Both the position numbers and the translations under genes were made by a program. The notes under the pieces are model-generated. The model made no database searches. It was not told the origin of the DNA and saw only the letters and a list, made by a program, of their open reading frames with translations. Shown here piece after piece: positions 54,856-64,000 of a stretch of 64,000 bases of DNA. Position 1 is the first letter of the stretch. Each line of letters starts with the position of its first letter. This DNA is from Vibrio sp. CB1-14 (GTDB lineage Bacteria; Pseudomonadota; Gammaproteobacteria; Enterobacterales; Vibrionaceae): positions 806,001 to 870,000 of the forward strand of contig NZ_CP115920.1 of assembly GCF_040412085.2 (NCBI RefSeq), given 5' to 3'.

Positions 54856-55890
54856 ATGAACAAAGACTTGCTGATCGATGCCCATAAGGGCATGAATAAC
54901 TTATTAAAGGATCTCGCACTGGGACTTCCCCAATCCCAGTTAGTGTCAAGGATAGTCAAGCTGACAGAACGCTTATTTCCGGACAAACGAGTATCAATTT
55001 TATCAATGGATGAAGAAACACATTGTTTGCACACTGTGGCAGCGCCCAATCTGCCTATTGTGTACACTCAGGCGATCGATGGTCTCGCCATTGGTGAACA
55101 GGTTGGATCCTGTGGCGCCGCCGCTTTTCTGAAGCGCTCAGTGATCGTTGATGATGTGACGCAACATCGTAACTGGCAGCCGTATATAGAGTTGGCGGAT
55201 TCTGCCGACATTCGAGCCTGTTGGTCGGTCCCCGTCATTTCCACGCAGCAACAATGCTTAGGGACTTTTGCTCTCTATAGTAATAGCGCAGCGACACCGG
55301 AAGCCATTGAGGTTGAAATGTTAGAATCACTGGCCGCAGTGTATTCGGTGGCACTTGAGAAGTATGCACTTGAAGATAAGCTTACTTTCCAAGCTCAAAT
55401 GGATCCTCTCACACACTGTTTAAATCGACGTGAGCTCCTTGAGAGAGTCGAGAAGAGTCATTGCTTTGACGGTAATATACTTGGCTGCTTTTTTGTCGAC
55501 ATTGATAAGTTTAAACACGTGAACGACGAATATGGTCATTACTTTGGTGACAAAGTACTTAAAGCGGTGGCGAAAGAGCTCAAGGAGATACTACCAACTC
55601 AAGCGGTACTCGGCCGTTATGGTGGTGATGAGTTTTTGGCGTTTTGTTGTTTTCCAAGCGAAGAGGAGGCTCGAGAGTTCTATGAGACTCTGAGTAGCGA
55701 ATTGAATAAGCCAGTGACATTAGAGGAGACTAATATCTCTGTTAGCGTTGGATTTGCTACCAAAGAGTGTTGCTCTGATTTGCCGATGGACAAGTTGATC
55801 CGTAAAGCGGACGCTGAGATGTACAAAGTTAAACGACGCAATCGACGCACCGTGCCAATGACAACGTATTCTCAGATGCTTGCTTCTTAG
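54856..55890 (+). CDS. GAF-GGDEF diguanylate cyclase
   Basis: A 344-residue cytoplasmic protein. A GAF domain occupies about residues 20-170 (with ACWSVPVISTQQQCLGTFALYS), and a GGDEF domain about 180-340, with the signature RYGGDEFLAFC and the metal-binding FVDIDKFKHVNDEYGHYFGD. The site appears complete, so it should make c-di-GMP. The RxxD inhibitory site normally 5 residues before GGDEF is absent, so product inhibition through that site is unlikely. The GAF ligand is unknown. Single gene. Confidence 0.93.
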   Translation: MNKDLLIDAHKGMNNLLKDLALGLPQSQLVSRIVKLTERLFPDKRVSILSMDEETHCLHTVAAPNLPIVYTQAIDGLAIGEQVGSCGAAAFLKRSVIVDDVTQHRNWQPYIELADSADIRACWSVPVISTQQQCLGTFALYSNSAATPEAIEVEMLESLAAVYSVALEKYALEDKLTFQAQMDPLTHCLNRRELLERVEKSHCFDGNILGCFFVDIDKFKHVNDEYGHYFGDKVLKAVAKELKEILPTQAVLGRYGGDEFLAFCCFPSEEEAREFYETLSSELNKPVTLEETNISVSVGFATKECCSDLPMDKLIRKADAEMYKVKRRNRRTVPMTTYSQMLAS

Positions 55891-56022
55891 CACTAGGTTC
55901 GCCTGTCTGTAGTATCTGGACGGAGCAAAGACTGAAAGGTGACTTTGATTCGCATCAATGCGGATTCTGCAATGAAAATCGTATGATACTAATATTAAAT
56001 ATTGCTAATATAGGTTTGAGTC

Positions 56023-56253
56023 ATGACAAATCCACAAAATAGCTGTCCGGCTTGTCATCAAGAATTAGATTGGGATGGTCAGTACCACTGTAGTGACTGT
56101 CAACGCCACTATAAGAAGATCGGCTTTTGTCCCGATTGCGACGCGGAGTTAGAGAAGTTACAGGCGTGCGGCTCTGCAAGCTACTTTTGTAATAGCTGCA
56201 ATGAGCTCAAGTCAAAGTCCCGAGTGAAATTTGCCTTTGAGACTGTTGACTAG
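56023..56253 (+). CDS. Zinc-ribbon protein, YfgJ family
   Basis: A 76-residue protein with three CxxC pairs plus a fourth cysteine set (CPACHQEL, CSDCQRHY, CPDCDAEL, CNSCNELK), which should bind two zinc ions. E. coli YfgJ is a similar protein near der and xseA, the same neighbourhood as here. Function is unknown. It is convergent with xseA. Confidence 0.85.
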   Translation: MTNPQNSCPACHQELDWDGQYHCSDCQRHYKKIGFCPDCDAELEKLQACGSASYFCNSCNELKSKSRVKFAFETVD

Positions 56254-56268
56254 GCAAGTCTGGCCAGA

Positions 56269-57645
56269 TTAGCCGTTATCCCGTGTACGAATAACCTGAG
56301 ACTCGATAACACCGTTATCGAGTTTCGTCGTTATGGTACTACCGACTTCGACAGAGTGGGCATTGGTGATCACTTGGCCATTACCGTCCTGAGTAATCGA
56401 ATAGCCGCGCTGTAGCGTCGCGAGTGGGCTGACGGTATCCAGTTTTCCTGCCGTTACAGCAAACTGATGCTTGGCGGTATCGAGCTGTTTTTGTATCGCT
56501 TGTTTAAGCCGCGTTTGTAACTGTGTTAATCGATTCGATTGTTTTTCTAATTGACGATCTGGAGAGAGTGCCATCAATCGATGCTGCTTGTTGTTAAGAC
56601 GCAGAGCTTCTTGCGATAGGCGCTGTTTCATTGCTGCACTAAAACGGTATTCAAACTCATCAAGAAGTTGGCTCTGTCTTTGCAGCTGATGTTTTGGGTG
56701 ATGACTGTTTAACGCTTGTGTCAGTTCAGAAAATTGCTGTTTTTGCTGAGCAAGGTAAATCTGCATAGTATTACGCAGCCTTTGCTCTCGACTCTTTAGT
56801 GACTCATGTTTGTGTGACGTGTCATTACTGACTAGCTCTGCTGCCGCGCTTGGGGTTGGTGCACGAACATCGGCAACATAATCGGCAATCGTGACATCAA
56901 TTTCGTGCCCGACTGCACTAATAATGGGGATTTGACTTGCAGCGATGGTTCTCGCCACGATTTCGTGGTTGAAGCACCATAAATCTTCCAGTGAGCCACC
57001 ACCTCGACCGACAATCAATACATCACACTCGTTACGACTGTTGGCGCGGCCAATAGCTTGAGCGATCTCAATCGCTGCCATATCACCTTGCACAGTTGTT
57101 GGGTAGATAACGACTGGGAGGGATGGATCGCGCCTTTTTAGTACATCAAGAATATCGAACAGTGCGGCACCAGTTTTAGAGGTGATGATACCTACGCGTT
57201 TAGGATGTGAAGGCAGAGGCTTTTTCAGTGACTGTGAGAATAATCCCTCAGCCGCCAGCGACATCTTCAGCTTCTCAAATTCTTGCTGCAGTCTGCCATC
57301 ACCTTCCGGCTGCATCGACTCAATGATCAGTTGGTAGTCGCCACGTGGCTCATACAAAGAGAGACGTGCTTTCACCAAAACTTGATTGCCATTGGTAGGC
57401 TTAAAGGTGACACGACGATTGTTGCCACGGAACATAGCGCACTTAACTTGAGCGCGTGAGTCTTTTAGCGTGAGGTACCAGTGACCAGAGACAGGTGCAG
57501 AAAAGTTAGAGATTTCACCGACTAACCATACAATTCCCATTTCATTTTCTAGTAATAAACGTACTTCGGAATTCAGACGAGAAACCGTGTAAATGTTCTG
57601 ATTAGGAGAAGTTGACTGAGAAGTAGATCGCGGGGATAGGGACAC
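56269..57645 (-). CDS. xseA: Exodeoxyribonuclease VII large subunit
   Basis: A 458-residue subunit of the single-strand-specific exonuclease. The OB-fold ([22 protein letters not shown]), the catalytic domain ([48 protein letters not shown]) and a long coiled-coil C-terminal half are visible. The frame opens at 57789, but the first 48 codons have no homology. I start at a GTG at 57645, giving VSLSPRSTS...[13 protein letters not shown], close to E. coli (456 residues). It is divergent from guaB. Confidence 0.94.
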   Translation of the reverse strand: MSLSPRSTSQSTSPNQNIYTVSRLNSEVRLLLENEMGIVWLVGEISNFSAPVSGHWYLTLKDSRAQVKCAMFRGNNRRVTFKPTNGNQVLVKARLSLYEPRGDYQLIIESMQPEGDGRLQQEFEKLKMSLAAEGLFSQSLKKPLPSHPKRVGIITSKTGAALFDILDVLKRRDPSLPVVIYPTTVQGDMAAIEIAQAIGRANSRNECDVLIVGRGGGSLEDLWCFNHEIVARTIAASQIPIISAVGHEIDVTIADYVADVRAPTPSAAAELVSNDTSHKHESLKSREQRLRNTMQIYLAQQKQQFSELTQALNSHHPKHQLQRQSQLLDEFEYRFSAAMKQRLSQEALRLNNKQHRLMALSPDRQLEKQSNRLTQLQTRLKQAIQKQLDTAKHQFAVTAGKLDTVSPLATLQRGYSITQDGNGQVITNAHSVEVGSTITTKLDNGVIESQVIRTRDNG

Positions 57646-57756
57646 AGCTAATCTCAAAGGCGTGAGTATGGAAATTAGCGGCAATATAATACATATCAAG
57701 GGGGTAATTGCAAATAAAAAATAGAAAAATGTGTAGCCAAGCGATTTCGTCGGGCG

Positions 57757-57762
57757 TATAAT
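57757..57762 (+). promoter_or_regulatory. guaB -10 promoter element
   Basis: A perfect TATAAT is followed by the GC-rich CCCACCGC around the likely start point, a discriminator typical of promoters shut down by ppGpp. It lies 92 bases before the guaB start. A good -35 and a PurR site could not be identified by eye. Confidence 0.6.
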
Positions 57763-57853
57763 CCCACCGCAATATCTAATCCAAATCACCTTATTATGCG
57801 AAACGATAAGGGCGGATTTTTTCTTTAAACTCCTCTATTGTGAGATATTGCAA

Positions 57854-59317
57854 ATGCTAAGAATTGCCAAAGAAGCGCTGACGTTCGATGATGTACTACT
57901 CGTTCCAGCTCACTCCACCGTTCTCCCAAACACAGCTGATCTTCGCACTCGGCTGACCAAGAATATCACTCTGAATATTCCAATGATCTCTGCGTCTATG
58001 GACACAGTGACAGAAGCGCGTCTTGCGATCGCGCTAGCCCAAGAAGGTGGCATTGGCTTTATCCACAAGAACATGTCTATCGAGCAACAAGCTGAGCAGG
58101 TTCGTCTAGTTAAAATCTTTGAAGCAGGTGTGGTGACTAACCCAGTAACGGTTAGCCCAGACGCATCTATCGCTGATGTGGTTGCACTGACTGACAAGCA
58201 TGGCTTTGCAGGTTTCCCTGTTGTTGCTGAAAACAACGAGCTTGTAGGCATCATCACCGGTCGTGATGTTCGCTTTGTTACTGACCTTTCTAAGAAAGTA
58301 GAAGCAGTAATGACGCCAAAAGAGCGCCTAGCCTCTGTTAAAGAAGGTGCTTCTCGTGAAGAAGTACAAGAAGAGATGCACCGTGCACGTGTTGAAAAAG
58401 TACTGGTTGTGAACGACGAGTTTCAACTAACCGGTATGATTACAGCAAAAGACTTCCACAAAGCAGAACGTAAGCCTAACGCATGTAAAGATGCGCAAGG
58501 TCGTCTCCGCGTTGGCGCTGCGGTTGGTGCTGGTGCTGGTAACGAAGAACGTGTTAAAGCGCTTGTTGAAGCAGGTGTTGACGTTCTACTTATCGACTCT
58601 TCACATGGTCACTCAGAAGGTGTTCTAAACCGTATCCGCGAAACTCGCGCAGCATACCCAGAGCTAGACATCATCGGCGGTAACGTTGCAACAGCTGCTG
58701 GTGCTAAAGCACTGATTGAAGCTGGCGTAAGCGCAGTTAAAGTGGGTATCGGGCCAGGCTCTATCTGTACAACTCGTATCGTAACCGGTGTTGGCGTTCC
58801 TCAAATCACGGCGATTTCAGACGCGGCAGCCGCTGCGGAAGAATATGGCATCCCAGTTATCGCTGATGGCGGTATCCGTTTCTCAGGTGATATCTGTAAA
58901 GCTATCGTAGCTGGCGCATCTTGTGTCATGGTTGGTTCAATGTTCGCTGGTACTGAAGAAGCACCAGGTGAAGTTATTCTTTACCAAGGCCGTTCATACA
59001 AAGCTTACCGCGGTATGGGTTCTCTTGGCGCAATGTCTCAAGGCTCTTCTGACCGTTACTTCCAATCTGACAATGCAGCAGACAAGCTAGTACCTGAAGG
59101 TATCGAAGGTCGTATCGCTTATAAAGGTCGCCTGAAAGAGATCGTTCACCAGCAAATGGGTGGTCTTCGTTCAAGCATGGGTCTAACTGGCTCTGCGACT
59201 ATTGAAGACATGCGTACTAAAGCTGAATTCGTTCGCATCTCTGGTGCAGGTCTAAACGAATCTCACGTACACGATGTTCAAATCACCAAGGAAGCGCCTA
59301 ACTACCGTTTGGGTTAA
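57854..59317 (+). CDS. guaB: Inosine-5'-monophosphate dehydrogenase
   Basis: A 487-residue enzyme, the first step from IMP to GMP. The TIM barrel holds the catalytic cysteine in [15 protein letters not shown] and the flap [16 protein letters not shown]; two CBS domains (about residues 90-205) are inserted. I start at the ATG at 57854 ([13 protein letters not shown]), as in E. coli. Its stop lies in a 17-bp tandem repeat; guaA follows 152 bases later. Confidence 0.98.
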   Translation: MLRIAKEALTFDDVLLVPAHSTVLPNTADLRTRLTKNITLNIPMISASMDTVTEARLAIALAQEGGIGFIHKNMSIEQQAEQVRLVKIFEAGVVTNPVTVSPDASIADVVALTDKHGFAGFPVVAENNELVGIITGRDVRFVTDLSKKVEAVMTPKERLASVKEGASREEVQEEMHRARVEKVLVVNDEFQLTGMITAKDFHKAERKPNACKDAQGRLRVGAAVGAGAGNEERVKALVEAGVDVLLIDSSHGHSEGVLNRIRETRAAYPELDIIGGNVATAAGAKALIEAGVSAVKVGIGPGSICTTRIVTGVGVPQITAISDAAAAAEEYGIPVIADGGIRFSGDICKAIVAGASCVMVGSMFAGTEEAPGEVILYQGRSYKAYRGMGSLGAMSQGSSDRYFQSDNAADKLVPEGIEGRIAYKGRLKEIVHQQMGGLRSSMGLTGSATIEDMRTKAEFVRISGAGLNESHVHDVQITKEAPNYRLG

Positions 59318-59356
59318 TTAATCGTTTAGGTTAATTAACCACTTAGGTTAATAGCG
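59306..59356. repeat. 17-bp tandem repeat, three units, at the guaB stop
   Basis: Units begin at 59306, 59323 and 59340; each contains GGTTAAT(T). The first two differ at only two positions and the third is degenerate. The guaB stop codon is inside the first unit. Confidence 0.85.
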
Positions 59357-59469
59357 ATAACGTAGTGACATAAATCCTACGTAAACGTTTGCTTTTTTCC
59401 TTGAAGCAAAGATAAGAGGCGGGTAAACTCGCCTCCGTTTTCAACACTTAGCTGATAAGATTGCCCAAA

Positions 59470-61023
59470 ATGACGAAAAATATTCATGACCAACGAATTC
59501 TGATCCTAGACTTCGGTTCTCAATATACACAACTAGTAGCACGTCGCGTTCGTGAGATCGGTGTTTACTGTGAACTATGGAGCTGGGACGTAGAAGAAGC
59601 GGATATTCGTGAATTCAACCCAGACGGTATCATCCTATCTGGTGATCCAGAAAGCGTTACGGAAGACAACTCTCCACGTGCTCCTCAGTACGTATTTGAT
59701 TCAGGTGTGCCAGTTCTTGGTGTGTGCTATGGCATGCAGACCATGGCAGAGCAGCTTGGCGGTAAAGTAGCGGGCTCTGATGAGCGTGAATTTGGCTACG
59801 CACAAGTTAAAGTATCTGGTGACTCTGCAATCTTTAAAGATCTTGAAGAAACTCAAGATGTTTGGATGAGCCACGGCGATAAAGTTGTTGAAATCCCAGC
59901 AGACTTCGTAAAAGTTGGTGAGACGGATACTTGTCCGTACGCAGCAATGGCAAACGAAGAGAAGAAATACTACGGTGTTCAGTTCCACCCAGAAGTGACA
60001 CACACTAAGCAAGGCCTGCAAATGCTAGAGAACTTCGTTCTTGGCGCTTGTGGCTGTGAGCGTCTGTGGACGCCTGGCTCTATCATTGAAGACGCGGTTG
60101 CTCGCATTAAAGAACAAGTAGGCGACGATGAAGTGATTCTTGGTCTATCTGGCGGTGTTGACTCATCAGTAGTAGCGATGCTTGTTCACCGTGCTATCGG
60201 TGACAAATTGACCTGTGTATTCGTAGACAATGGTCTTCTGCGTCTAAATGAAGGCGAGCAAGTGATGGATATGTTCGGCGACAAGTTCGGTCTGAACATC
60301 ATCAAAGTAGACGCAGAAGAGCGTTTCCTTACTGCACTTGAAGGCAAGTCTGATCCAGAAGAAAAGCGCAAGACAATCGGTCATGTATTCGTAGACGTAT
60401 TTGACGAAGAGTCGAAGAAGCTAGAGAACGCGAAGTGGCTAGCGCAGGGTACGATCTACCCAGATGTTATTGAATCTGCAGCGTCGAAAACTGGTAAAGC
60501 ACACGTCATCAAGTCTCACCACAACGTGGGCGGTCTTCCTGATGATATGGAAATGGGTCTTGTTGAGCCGCTACGCGAGCTTTTCAAAGACGAAGTGCGT
60601 AAGATCGGTCTAGAACTAGGTCTTCCATACAACATGCTTTATCGTCACCCGTTCCCAGGTCCTGGTCTAGGTGTTCGTGTTCTTGGCGAGATCAAGAAAG
60701 AGTACTGTGATCTACTGCGCCGTGCTGACGCTATCTTCATTGAAGAGCTACACAATGCAGACCTTTACCACAAGGTATCTCAAGCGTTCACTGTATTCCT
60801 ACCAGTACGTTCTGTAGGTGTAATGGGCGATGGCCGTAAGTACGACTGGGTTGTTTCTCTGCGTGCTGTTGAGACTATCGACTTCATGACAGCTCACTGG
60901 GCTCACCTACCATACGACTTCCTAGGTAAGGTTTCTAACCGTATCATCAACGAAGTAGGCGGTATCTCGCGCGTGGTTTACGACATCTCTGGTAAGCCAC
61001 CTGCAACTATCGAGTGGGAATAA
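59470..61023 (+). CDS. guaA: GMP synthase, glutamine-hydrolysing
   Basis: A 517-residue enzyme making GMP from XMP. The N-terminal glutaminase has its nucleophile in GVCYGMQ and the histidine in QFHPEVTHT; the ATP pyrophosphatase domain has the P-loop [15 protein letters not shown]; the C-terminal dimerisation domain ends PPATIEWE. I start at the ATG at 59470 ([18 protein letters not shown]), as in E. coli; a TTG three codons earlier is possible. Terminator follows. Confidence 0.98.
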   Translation: MTKNIHDQRILILDFGSQYTQLVARRVREIGVYCELWSWDVEEADIREFNPDGIILSGDPESVTEDNSPRAPQYVFDSGVPVLGVCYGMQTMAEQLGGKVAGSDEREFGYAQVKVSGDSAIFKDLEETQDVWMSHGDKVVEIPADFVKVGETDTCPYAAMANEEKKYYGVQFHPEVTHTKQGLQMLENFVLGACGCERLWTPGSIIEDAVARIKEQVGDDEVILGLSGGVDSSVVAMLVHRAIGDKLTCVFVDNGLLRLNEGEQVMDMFGDKFGLNIIKVDAEERFLTALEGKSDPEEKRKTIGHVFVDVFDEESKKLENAKWLAQGTIYPDVIESAASKTGKAHVIKSHHNVGGLPDDMEMGLVEPLRELFKDEVRKIGLELGLPYNMLYRHPFPGPGLGVRVLGEIKKEYCDLLRRADAIFIEELHNADLYHKVSQAFTVFLPVRSVGVMGDGRKYDWVVSLRAVETIDFMTAHWAHLPYDFLGKVSNRIINEVGGISRVVYDISGKPPATIEWE

Positions 61024-61053
61024 TCCTCACTTCATTAGTTAATAGCGAATAGT

Positions 61054-61090
61054 AAAAAACGTCACGGGTTGGAACTCGTGACGTTTTTTT
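61054..61090 (+). terminator. Terminator of guaA
   Basis: AAAAAACGTCACG / CGTGACGTTTTTT with a ten-base loop, 30 bases after guaA. The A and T runs on both sides would let it stop the opposing minus-strand transcript as well. Confidence 0.92.
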
Positions 61091-61117
61091 GTTTCTGTAC
61101 AATACCTAAAACCTGAA

Positions 61118-61297
61118 CTAATCGACATACTTGATAGTCATTTTGATGTTTTGGATGAACAGTAATAAACACACAGCCAGCAACACGCTAGAATCTAACC
61201 CACCAGTTTCACTTCGATAGCTCGCTAAACTTAGACCCACAAGCAAAAATAAGCTATCAAGAATAATATGTCTCCATTTAACTTTACTCAGCGCCAT
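61118..61297 (-). CDS. Small membrane protein, 59 residues
   Basis: A short frame (MALSKVKWRHIILDSL to MTIKYVD) with two hydrophobic segments, about residues 11-27 and 37-52, separated by a polar turn, so probably a two-helix inner-membrane protein. AAGG lies 9 bases before the ATG. It overlaps the end of the preceding minus-strand gene by 14 bases, which argues for a genuine operon partner. It is below the usual size cut-off and easily missed. No family is recognised. Confidence 0.6.
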   Translation of the reverse strand: MALSKVKWRHIILDSLFLLVGLSLASYRSETGGLDSSVLLAVCLLLFIQNIKMTIKYVD

Positions 61298-61835
61298 AGT
61301 CTCTAACCTTAGTTCGCAACTTTATCTCGTTGTTCACATCTGACTCTATGTGGCGATTCGCAGAATAAATAATAGATAGAACGATTACTGATAACTTTGT
61401 ACTTTTGACTGAATTAAAGTCTTTGAATAAATCGAGTACCGACTTAGCCCCTGCGACTTGCAAGAAGTTTGAGACATACTTGTGTTTTGCAAGCATTGCT
61501 TCTAACTCTTTGGAGTTTAGAGACCACAGCCCCCATTGCTTTTGCACCAAAGTTGTCGTTGCGATTTCCCCTCTCAAACAATCAGCTAATCTCTGATTTG
61601 ATAGTCCGGAAATTAGTTTGAGAACGTCAGATTTTCCTGAGCGTTCCATTCTAGGGTAAAGAAGGGTGGCTAGCAGTGCTTTGACTTCATATTCGTTTCC
61701 GTGAATTGAGCACCAGCCAGGGAGATTTAGAACTTTAGCCAAAAATCGTGAACGTTCCACCGGAGATGAGGGTAGTCTATAAGGAACCCAGTGATAACTG
61801 TTGATGCTGCTGATACTTAGTTGATCCATATGCAT
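61284..61835 (-). CDS. Hypothetical protein, 183 residues
   Basis: I do not recognise this protein. It is soluble, with an alpha-helical look, mixed charge and no signal peptide, and contains LLATLLYPRMERSGKSDVLK and a C-terminal helix-rich part. Starts are possible at 61835 (MHMDQ) or two codons later. Base composition and codon use are poorer in GC than the guaBA genes beside it, and it lies between two conserved genes, so it is probably accessory. It forms a two-gene unit with the 59-residue membrane protein. Confidence 0.65.
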   Translation of the reverse strand: MHMDQLSISSINSYHWVPYRLPSSPVERSRFLAKVLNLPGWCSIHGNEYEVKALLATLLYPRMERSGKSDVLKLISGLSNQRLADCLRGEIATTTLVQKQWGLWSLNSKELEAMLAKHKYVSNFLQVAGAKSVLDLFKDFNSVKSTKLSVIVLSIIYSANRHIESDVNNEIKLRTKVRDYGAE

Positions 61836-62109
61836 ACTTGCTTATTGATAGAGAGTTGTGACTTTACCTAAAAATAATTATGTTGAGCCTACTTTGTTTT
61901 TTCAATGCGAATGGTCTGGCGGAATCCTGTAACTAACACACAACAGAATTACAGTTAGTACCACAAGGAAATAGGTGCAAGTTGAACGTGTGATATATGC
62001 AATTAGTAAAACTTAGATTGCAAATAATGGATCTGCTCAACATTGGTATTTTGAATTAAAATTTTCCTACAAACTTTGTAACTAATTTTGAATTTAAGGC
62101 TCTTTGACA

Positions 62110-62703
62110 ATGTCTAACAAACTCGCTAACCCAGCGCCGCTTGGCCTTATGGGTTTTGGTATGACGACCATTCTACTTAACATCCACAACGCAGGTTTCT
62201 TTCCTATTGATTCGATGATCCTGGCTATGGGTATTTTCTATGGCGGTCTAAGCCAAGTGTTTGTAGGCATGATGTGCTTTAAACGTGGTGACACATTCGG
62301 CACCACAGCTTTCACTTCGTACGGTCTATTCTGGTTAACGCTGGTGGGTATTATTGTTATGCCTTACATGGGCCTTCCAGCAAGCCCTGCGAAATTTATG
62401 GGCTGGTATCTACTGCTCTGGGGTGTGTTTACTGGTTTCATGTTCATCGGCTCACTTTGCTACCCAGTGGCTAAGCAAGTGGTATTTGGTTCATTGACCA
62501 TTCTATTCTTCTTGCTTGCTGCACGTGATTTCTTCGGCAGTGAACTGATCGGTACCATCGCTGGCTTTGAAGGCATTTTCTGTGGTGCGAGCGCGATTTA
62601 CTTCGCAATGGCTCAAGTACTTAACAACGAGTACGGCCGCACTATTTTGCCTATCGGTGAGAAAAAAGCGCCAGTAGCTTCAGCACACGAAGTGGCAGCA
62701 TAA
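62110..62703 (+). CDS. satP: Acetate/succinate uptake permease of the SatP (YaaH) family
   Basis: A 197-residue inner-membrane protein of the GPR1/FUN34/YaaH family with six transmembrane helices. The family motif NPAPLGLMGFG opens the protein (start at 62110, MSNKLANPAPLG), and GIFYGGLSQVFVGMM is conserved. E. coli SatP takes up acetate and succinate with protons. It has its own long AT-rich leader (about 270 bases with no other gene) and terminator. Confidence 0.94.
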   Translation: MSNKLANPAPLGLMGFGMTTILLNIHNAGFFPIDSMILAMGIFYGGLSQVFVGMMCFKRGDTFGTTAFTSYGLFWLTLVGIIVMPYMGLPASPAKFMGWYLLLWGVFTGFMFIGSLCYPVAKQVVFGSLTILFFLLAARDFFGSELIGTIAGFEGIFCGASAIYFAMAQVLNNEYGRTILPIGEKKAPVASAHEVAA

Positions 62704-62737
62704 TTTAAGTTTCATTCATTCGGGAACAGTGAATGAT

Positions 62738-62765
62738 AAAAGGGGTAGCTAAGCTACCCCTTTTT
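62738..62765 (+). terminator. Terminator of satP
   Basis: AAAAGGGGTAGC / GCTACCCCTTTT with loop TAA, then T-rich, 35 bases after satP. Confidence 0.9.
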
Positions 62766-62793
62766 CCTTTCTCATGATTTATTGGCTACTTCA

Positions 62794-62849
62794 GTCATCC
62801 CTGCGTAGGCAGGGATCTACCCAAAGCGATCGCCAAATCTAATTATGAC
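62794..62849. repeat. REP-like dispersed element, copy B
   Basis: Starts GTCAT and ends ATGAC, and shares CTGCGTAGGCAGGGATCTAC and GCGATCGCCAA with copy A at 35153-35243. It overlaps the last codons and stop of the minus-strand symporter gene. Confidence 0.75.
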
Positions 62850-64000
62850 GTCTGCGTCTGAGTCGACCCAGAATCCGCCGCCTGAGCCGCTTCAGGCTTT
62901 TTACCTGTCTTACGCTCGTATCGACCTTCCCAGTAATCTGCGTTCTTGATACCAAGAGCAACTGGGTTAAACGTATACTCTTCAACGCCTTCTTTTTGCT
63001 GCTTCTCGTAATCTTTAAGTGCAACGATAGCTGGTTTCGCGATGAAGAAGATAATCAAGATACCAACAATGTTTAGCCACGCCATGAGACCTACGCCCAC
63101 ATCACCCATTGCCCAAGCCATATTCGCTGTCTTTACGGTTCCATAGAATACAGAGGTAATCAGAACCAGCTTCAATAGGAACATCAGACCGCTTACCTTA
63201 AAGGTACGACGAATGTAAGCAATGTTGGTTTCTGCAATGTAGTAGTACGCCAAGATAGTGGTAAAGGCGAAGAAGAACAGTGCGAATGCAATGAACAGTT
63301 TACCCACACCTGGCATAGTGCTTTCAATTGCTAGCTGAGTGAACGCAGGGCCATTAGCGCCAACCGTTTCCGCTAGGTTTTGAACGAGGAATGTGCTCTC
63401 AGGACCGTGTACATTGTATGCGCCGGTGATAAGAATCATAAACGCCGTTGCAGAACAAACCAGCAACGTATCGATGTAGATAGAGAAAGACTGAACCAAA
63501 CCTTGCTGAGCTGGGTGATCAACGTTTGCCGCTGCCGCAGCGTGAGGACCGGTACCTTGACCTGCTTCGTTAGAGTAAACGCCACGCTTAACACCCCAAC
63601 CAATCGCAGCACCAAAGCCTGCCATTGGTGTGAAGGCATCACCAAGAATCATCCCCACGATACGTGGTACTTCACCGATGTTCAGAAGAATGATGACAAA
63701 GGCGATGATGATGTACGCAAGCGCCATAAATGGAACAACGATCTGCGTGAAATGTGCAATACGCTTAACACCACCAAAAATGATGAAGGCTAGAATGATA
63801 GAGATAACAGCACCAGTGAAAATTTTGGCAAAACTGATGGTACCGATCGCTGTTTCAATCATTGCGCCTGTGCCAAAGGCAGTTTCTACGGCATTACCAA
63901 TACTGTTTGATTGAACGCCTGGAAGAAGCACGCCACACGCAAAGATAGTCGCAATCGCGAAGATCCACGCGTACCACTTCTGACCCATGGCTTTTTCAAT
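62843..64000 (-). CDS. Alanine/glycine:cation symporter (AGCS family), partial
   Basis: The C-terminal 385 or so residues of a sodium-alanine symporter; the start lies beyond base 64000. At least eight transmembrane helices are visible. The family block WGVKRGVYSNEAGQGTGPHAAAAA is complete. A hydrophilic tail (KTGKKPEAAQAADSGSTQTQTS) ends the protein, and a REP-like repeat covers the stop. It should import alanine or glycine with Na+. The full family length is about 480-540 residues. Confidence 0.95.
   Translation of the reverse strand: MEKAMGQKWYAWIFAIATIFACGVLLPGVQSNSIGNAVETAFGTGAMIETAIGTISFAKIFTGAVISIILAFIIFGGVKRIAHFTQIVVPFMALAYIIIAFVIILLNIGEVPRIVGMILGDAFTPMAGFGAAIGWGVKRGVYSNEAGQGTGPHAAAAANVDHPAQQGLVQSFSIYIDTLLVCSATAFMILITGAYNVHGPESTFLVQNLAETVGANGPAFTQLAIESTMPGVGKLFIAFALFFFAFTTILAYYYIAETNIAYIRRTFKVSGLMFLLKLVLITSVFYGTVKTANMAWAMGDVGVGLMAWLNIVGILIIFFIAKPAIVALKDYEKQQKEGVEEYTFNPVALGIKNADYWEGRYERKTGKKPEAAQAADSGSTQTQTS

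Noticed and set aside
57646..57789. N-terminal extension of XseA
   Set aside because: The 48 extra codons have no homology and would run through the guaB promoter; the GTG at 57645 fits the family.
57721..57853. A PurR operator before guaB
   Set aside because: No sequence close enough to the PurR consensus could be found by eye.

Overview
The window is chromosomal DNA of a gammaproteobacterium, almost certainly a Vibrio (family Vibrionaceae). The evidence is the rRNA operon tail (23S, 5S, tRNA-Asp, tRNA-Trp), the phoBR-pst-ppk/ppx cluster with oversized PstC and PstA, an OxyR with the exact residue numbering of Vibrio OxyR2 (E204, C206, C215) divergent from a 2-Cys peroxiredoxin, and the orders queA-tgt-yajC-secDF-suhB-trmJ-isc-pepB-ndk-rlmN-rodZ-ispG-hisS-yfgM-bamB-der and guaBA-xseA. 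The species cannot be fixed from the sequence alone.

Layout. 1-3000: 3' part of an rrn operon, two tRNAs, a broken tRNA-Trp copy and three successive terminators. 3050-5220: two small unknown genes and an intact ISL3-type insertion sequence. 5224-7934 (minus): yfhL-type ferredoxin, trhP (tRNA U34 hydroxylation) and rdgC. 8058-24284: a phosphate and polyphosphate block with Pho boxes, phoB, phoR, a pstS-type gene, a decayed IS4 copy, ppx and ppk1, pstC-pstA-pstB-phoU, an outer-membrane barrel gene, a LysR regulator and a second polyphosphate kinase (ppk2). 24318-28100: cutC, prx2/oxyR2, a gene-free stretch with a perfect 32-bp palindrome and a probable small RNA, and a CBS-pair protein. 28273-34121: queuosine genes queA and tgt, then yajC-secD-secF. 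33977-35243: a small accessory cassette. 35437-46187: suhB, trmJ, iscR-iscSUA-hscBA-fdx-iscX, pepB, ndk, rlmN. 46648-53585: rodZ (frameshifted), ispG, hisS, yfgM, bamB, der. 53621-61090: an AlaX-type editing protein, a GAF-GGDEF protein, a zinc-ribbon protein, xseA, guaB-guaA. 61118-64000: an unknown minus-strand gene pair (including a 59-residue membrane protein), satP and the 3' part of an alanine/sodium symporter gene.

How the genes work together. PhoR senses phosphate through PstSCAB-PhoU and activates PhoB, which should bind the two visible Pho boxes. Imported phosphate can be stored or mobilised by PPK1, PPX and PPK2 encoded in the same block. IscR should bind a large inverted pair of sites before its own gene and control the Fe-S assembly line; several nearby enzymes (RlmN, IspG, QueA-Tgt neighbours, YfhL, TrhP) are Fe-S or tRNA-modification enzymes.

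The most noteworthy points are: (1) a two-gene cassette (a protein with a DAFRH...AHE...MDLHNN signature plus a lipoprotein, stop/start overlapping) inserted just after secF and closed by a 91-bp duplicate of the secF 3' end; (2) both insertion sequences lie inside bidirectional terminators with perfect target duplications; (3) an unannotated structured RNA candidate downstream of oxyR2; (4) rodZ split by one missing A in an A run, with two similar one-base losses in the IS4 transposase.
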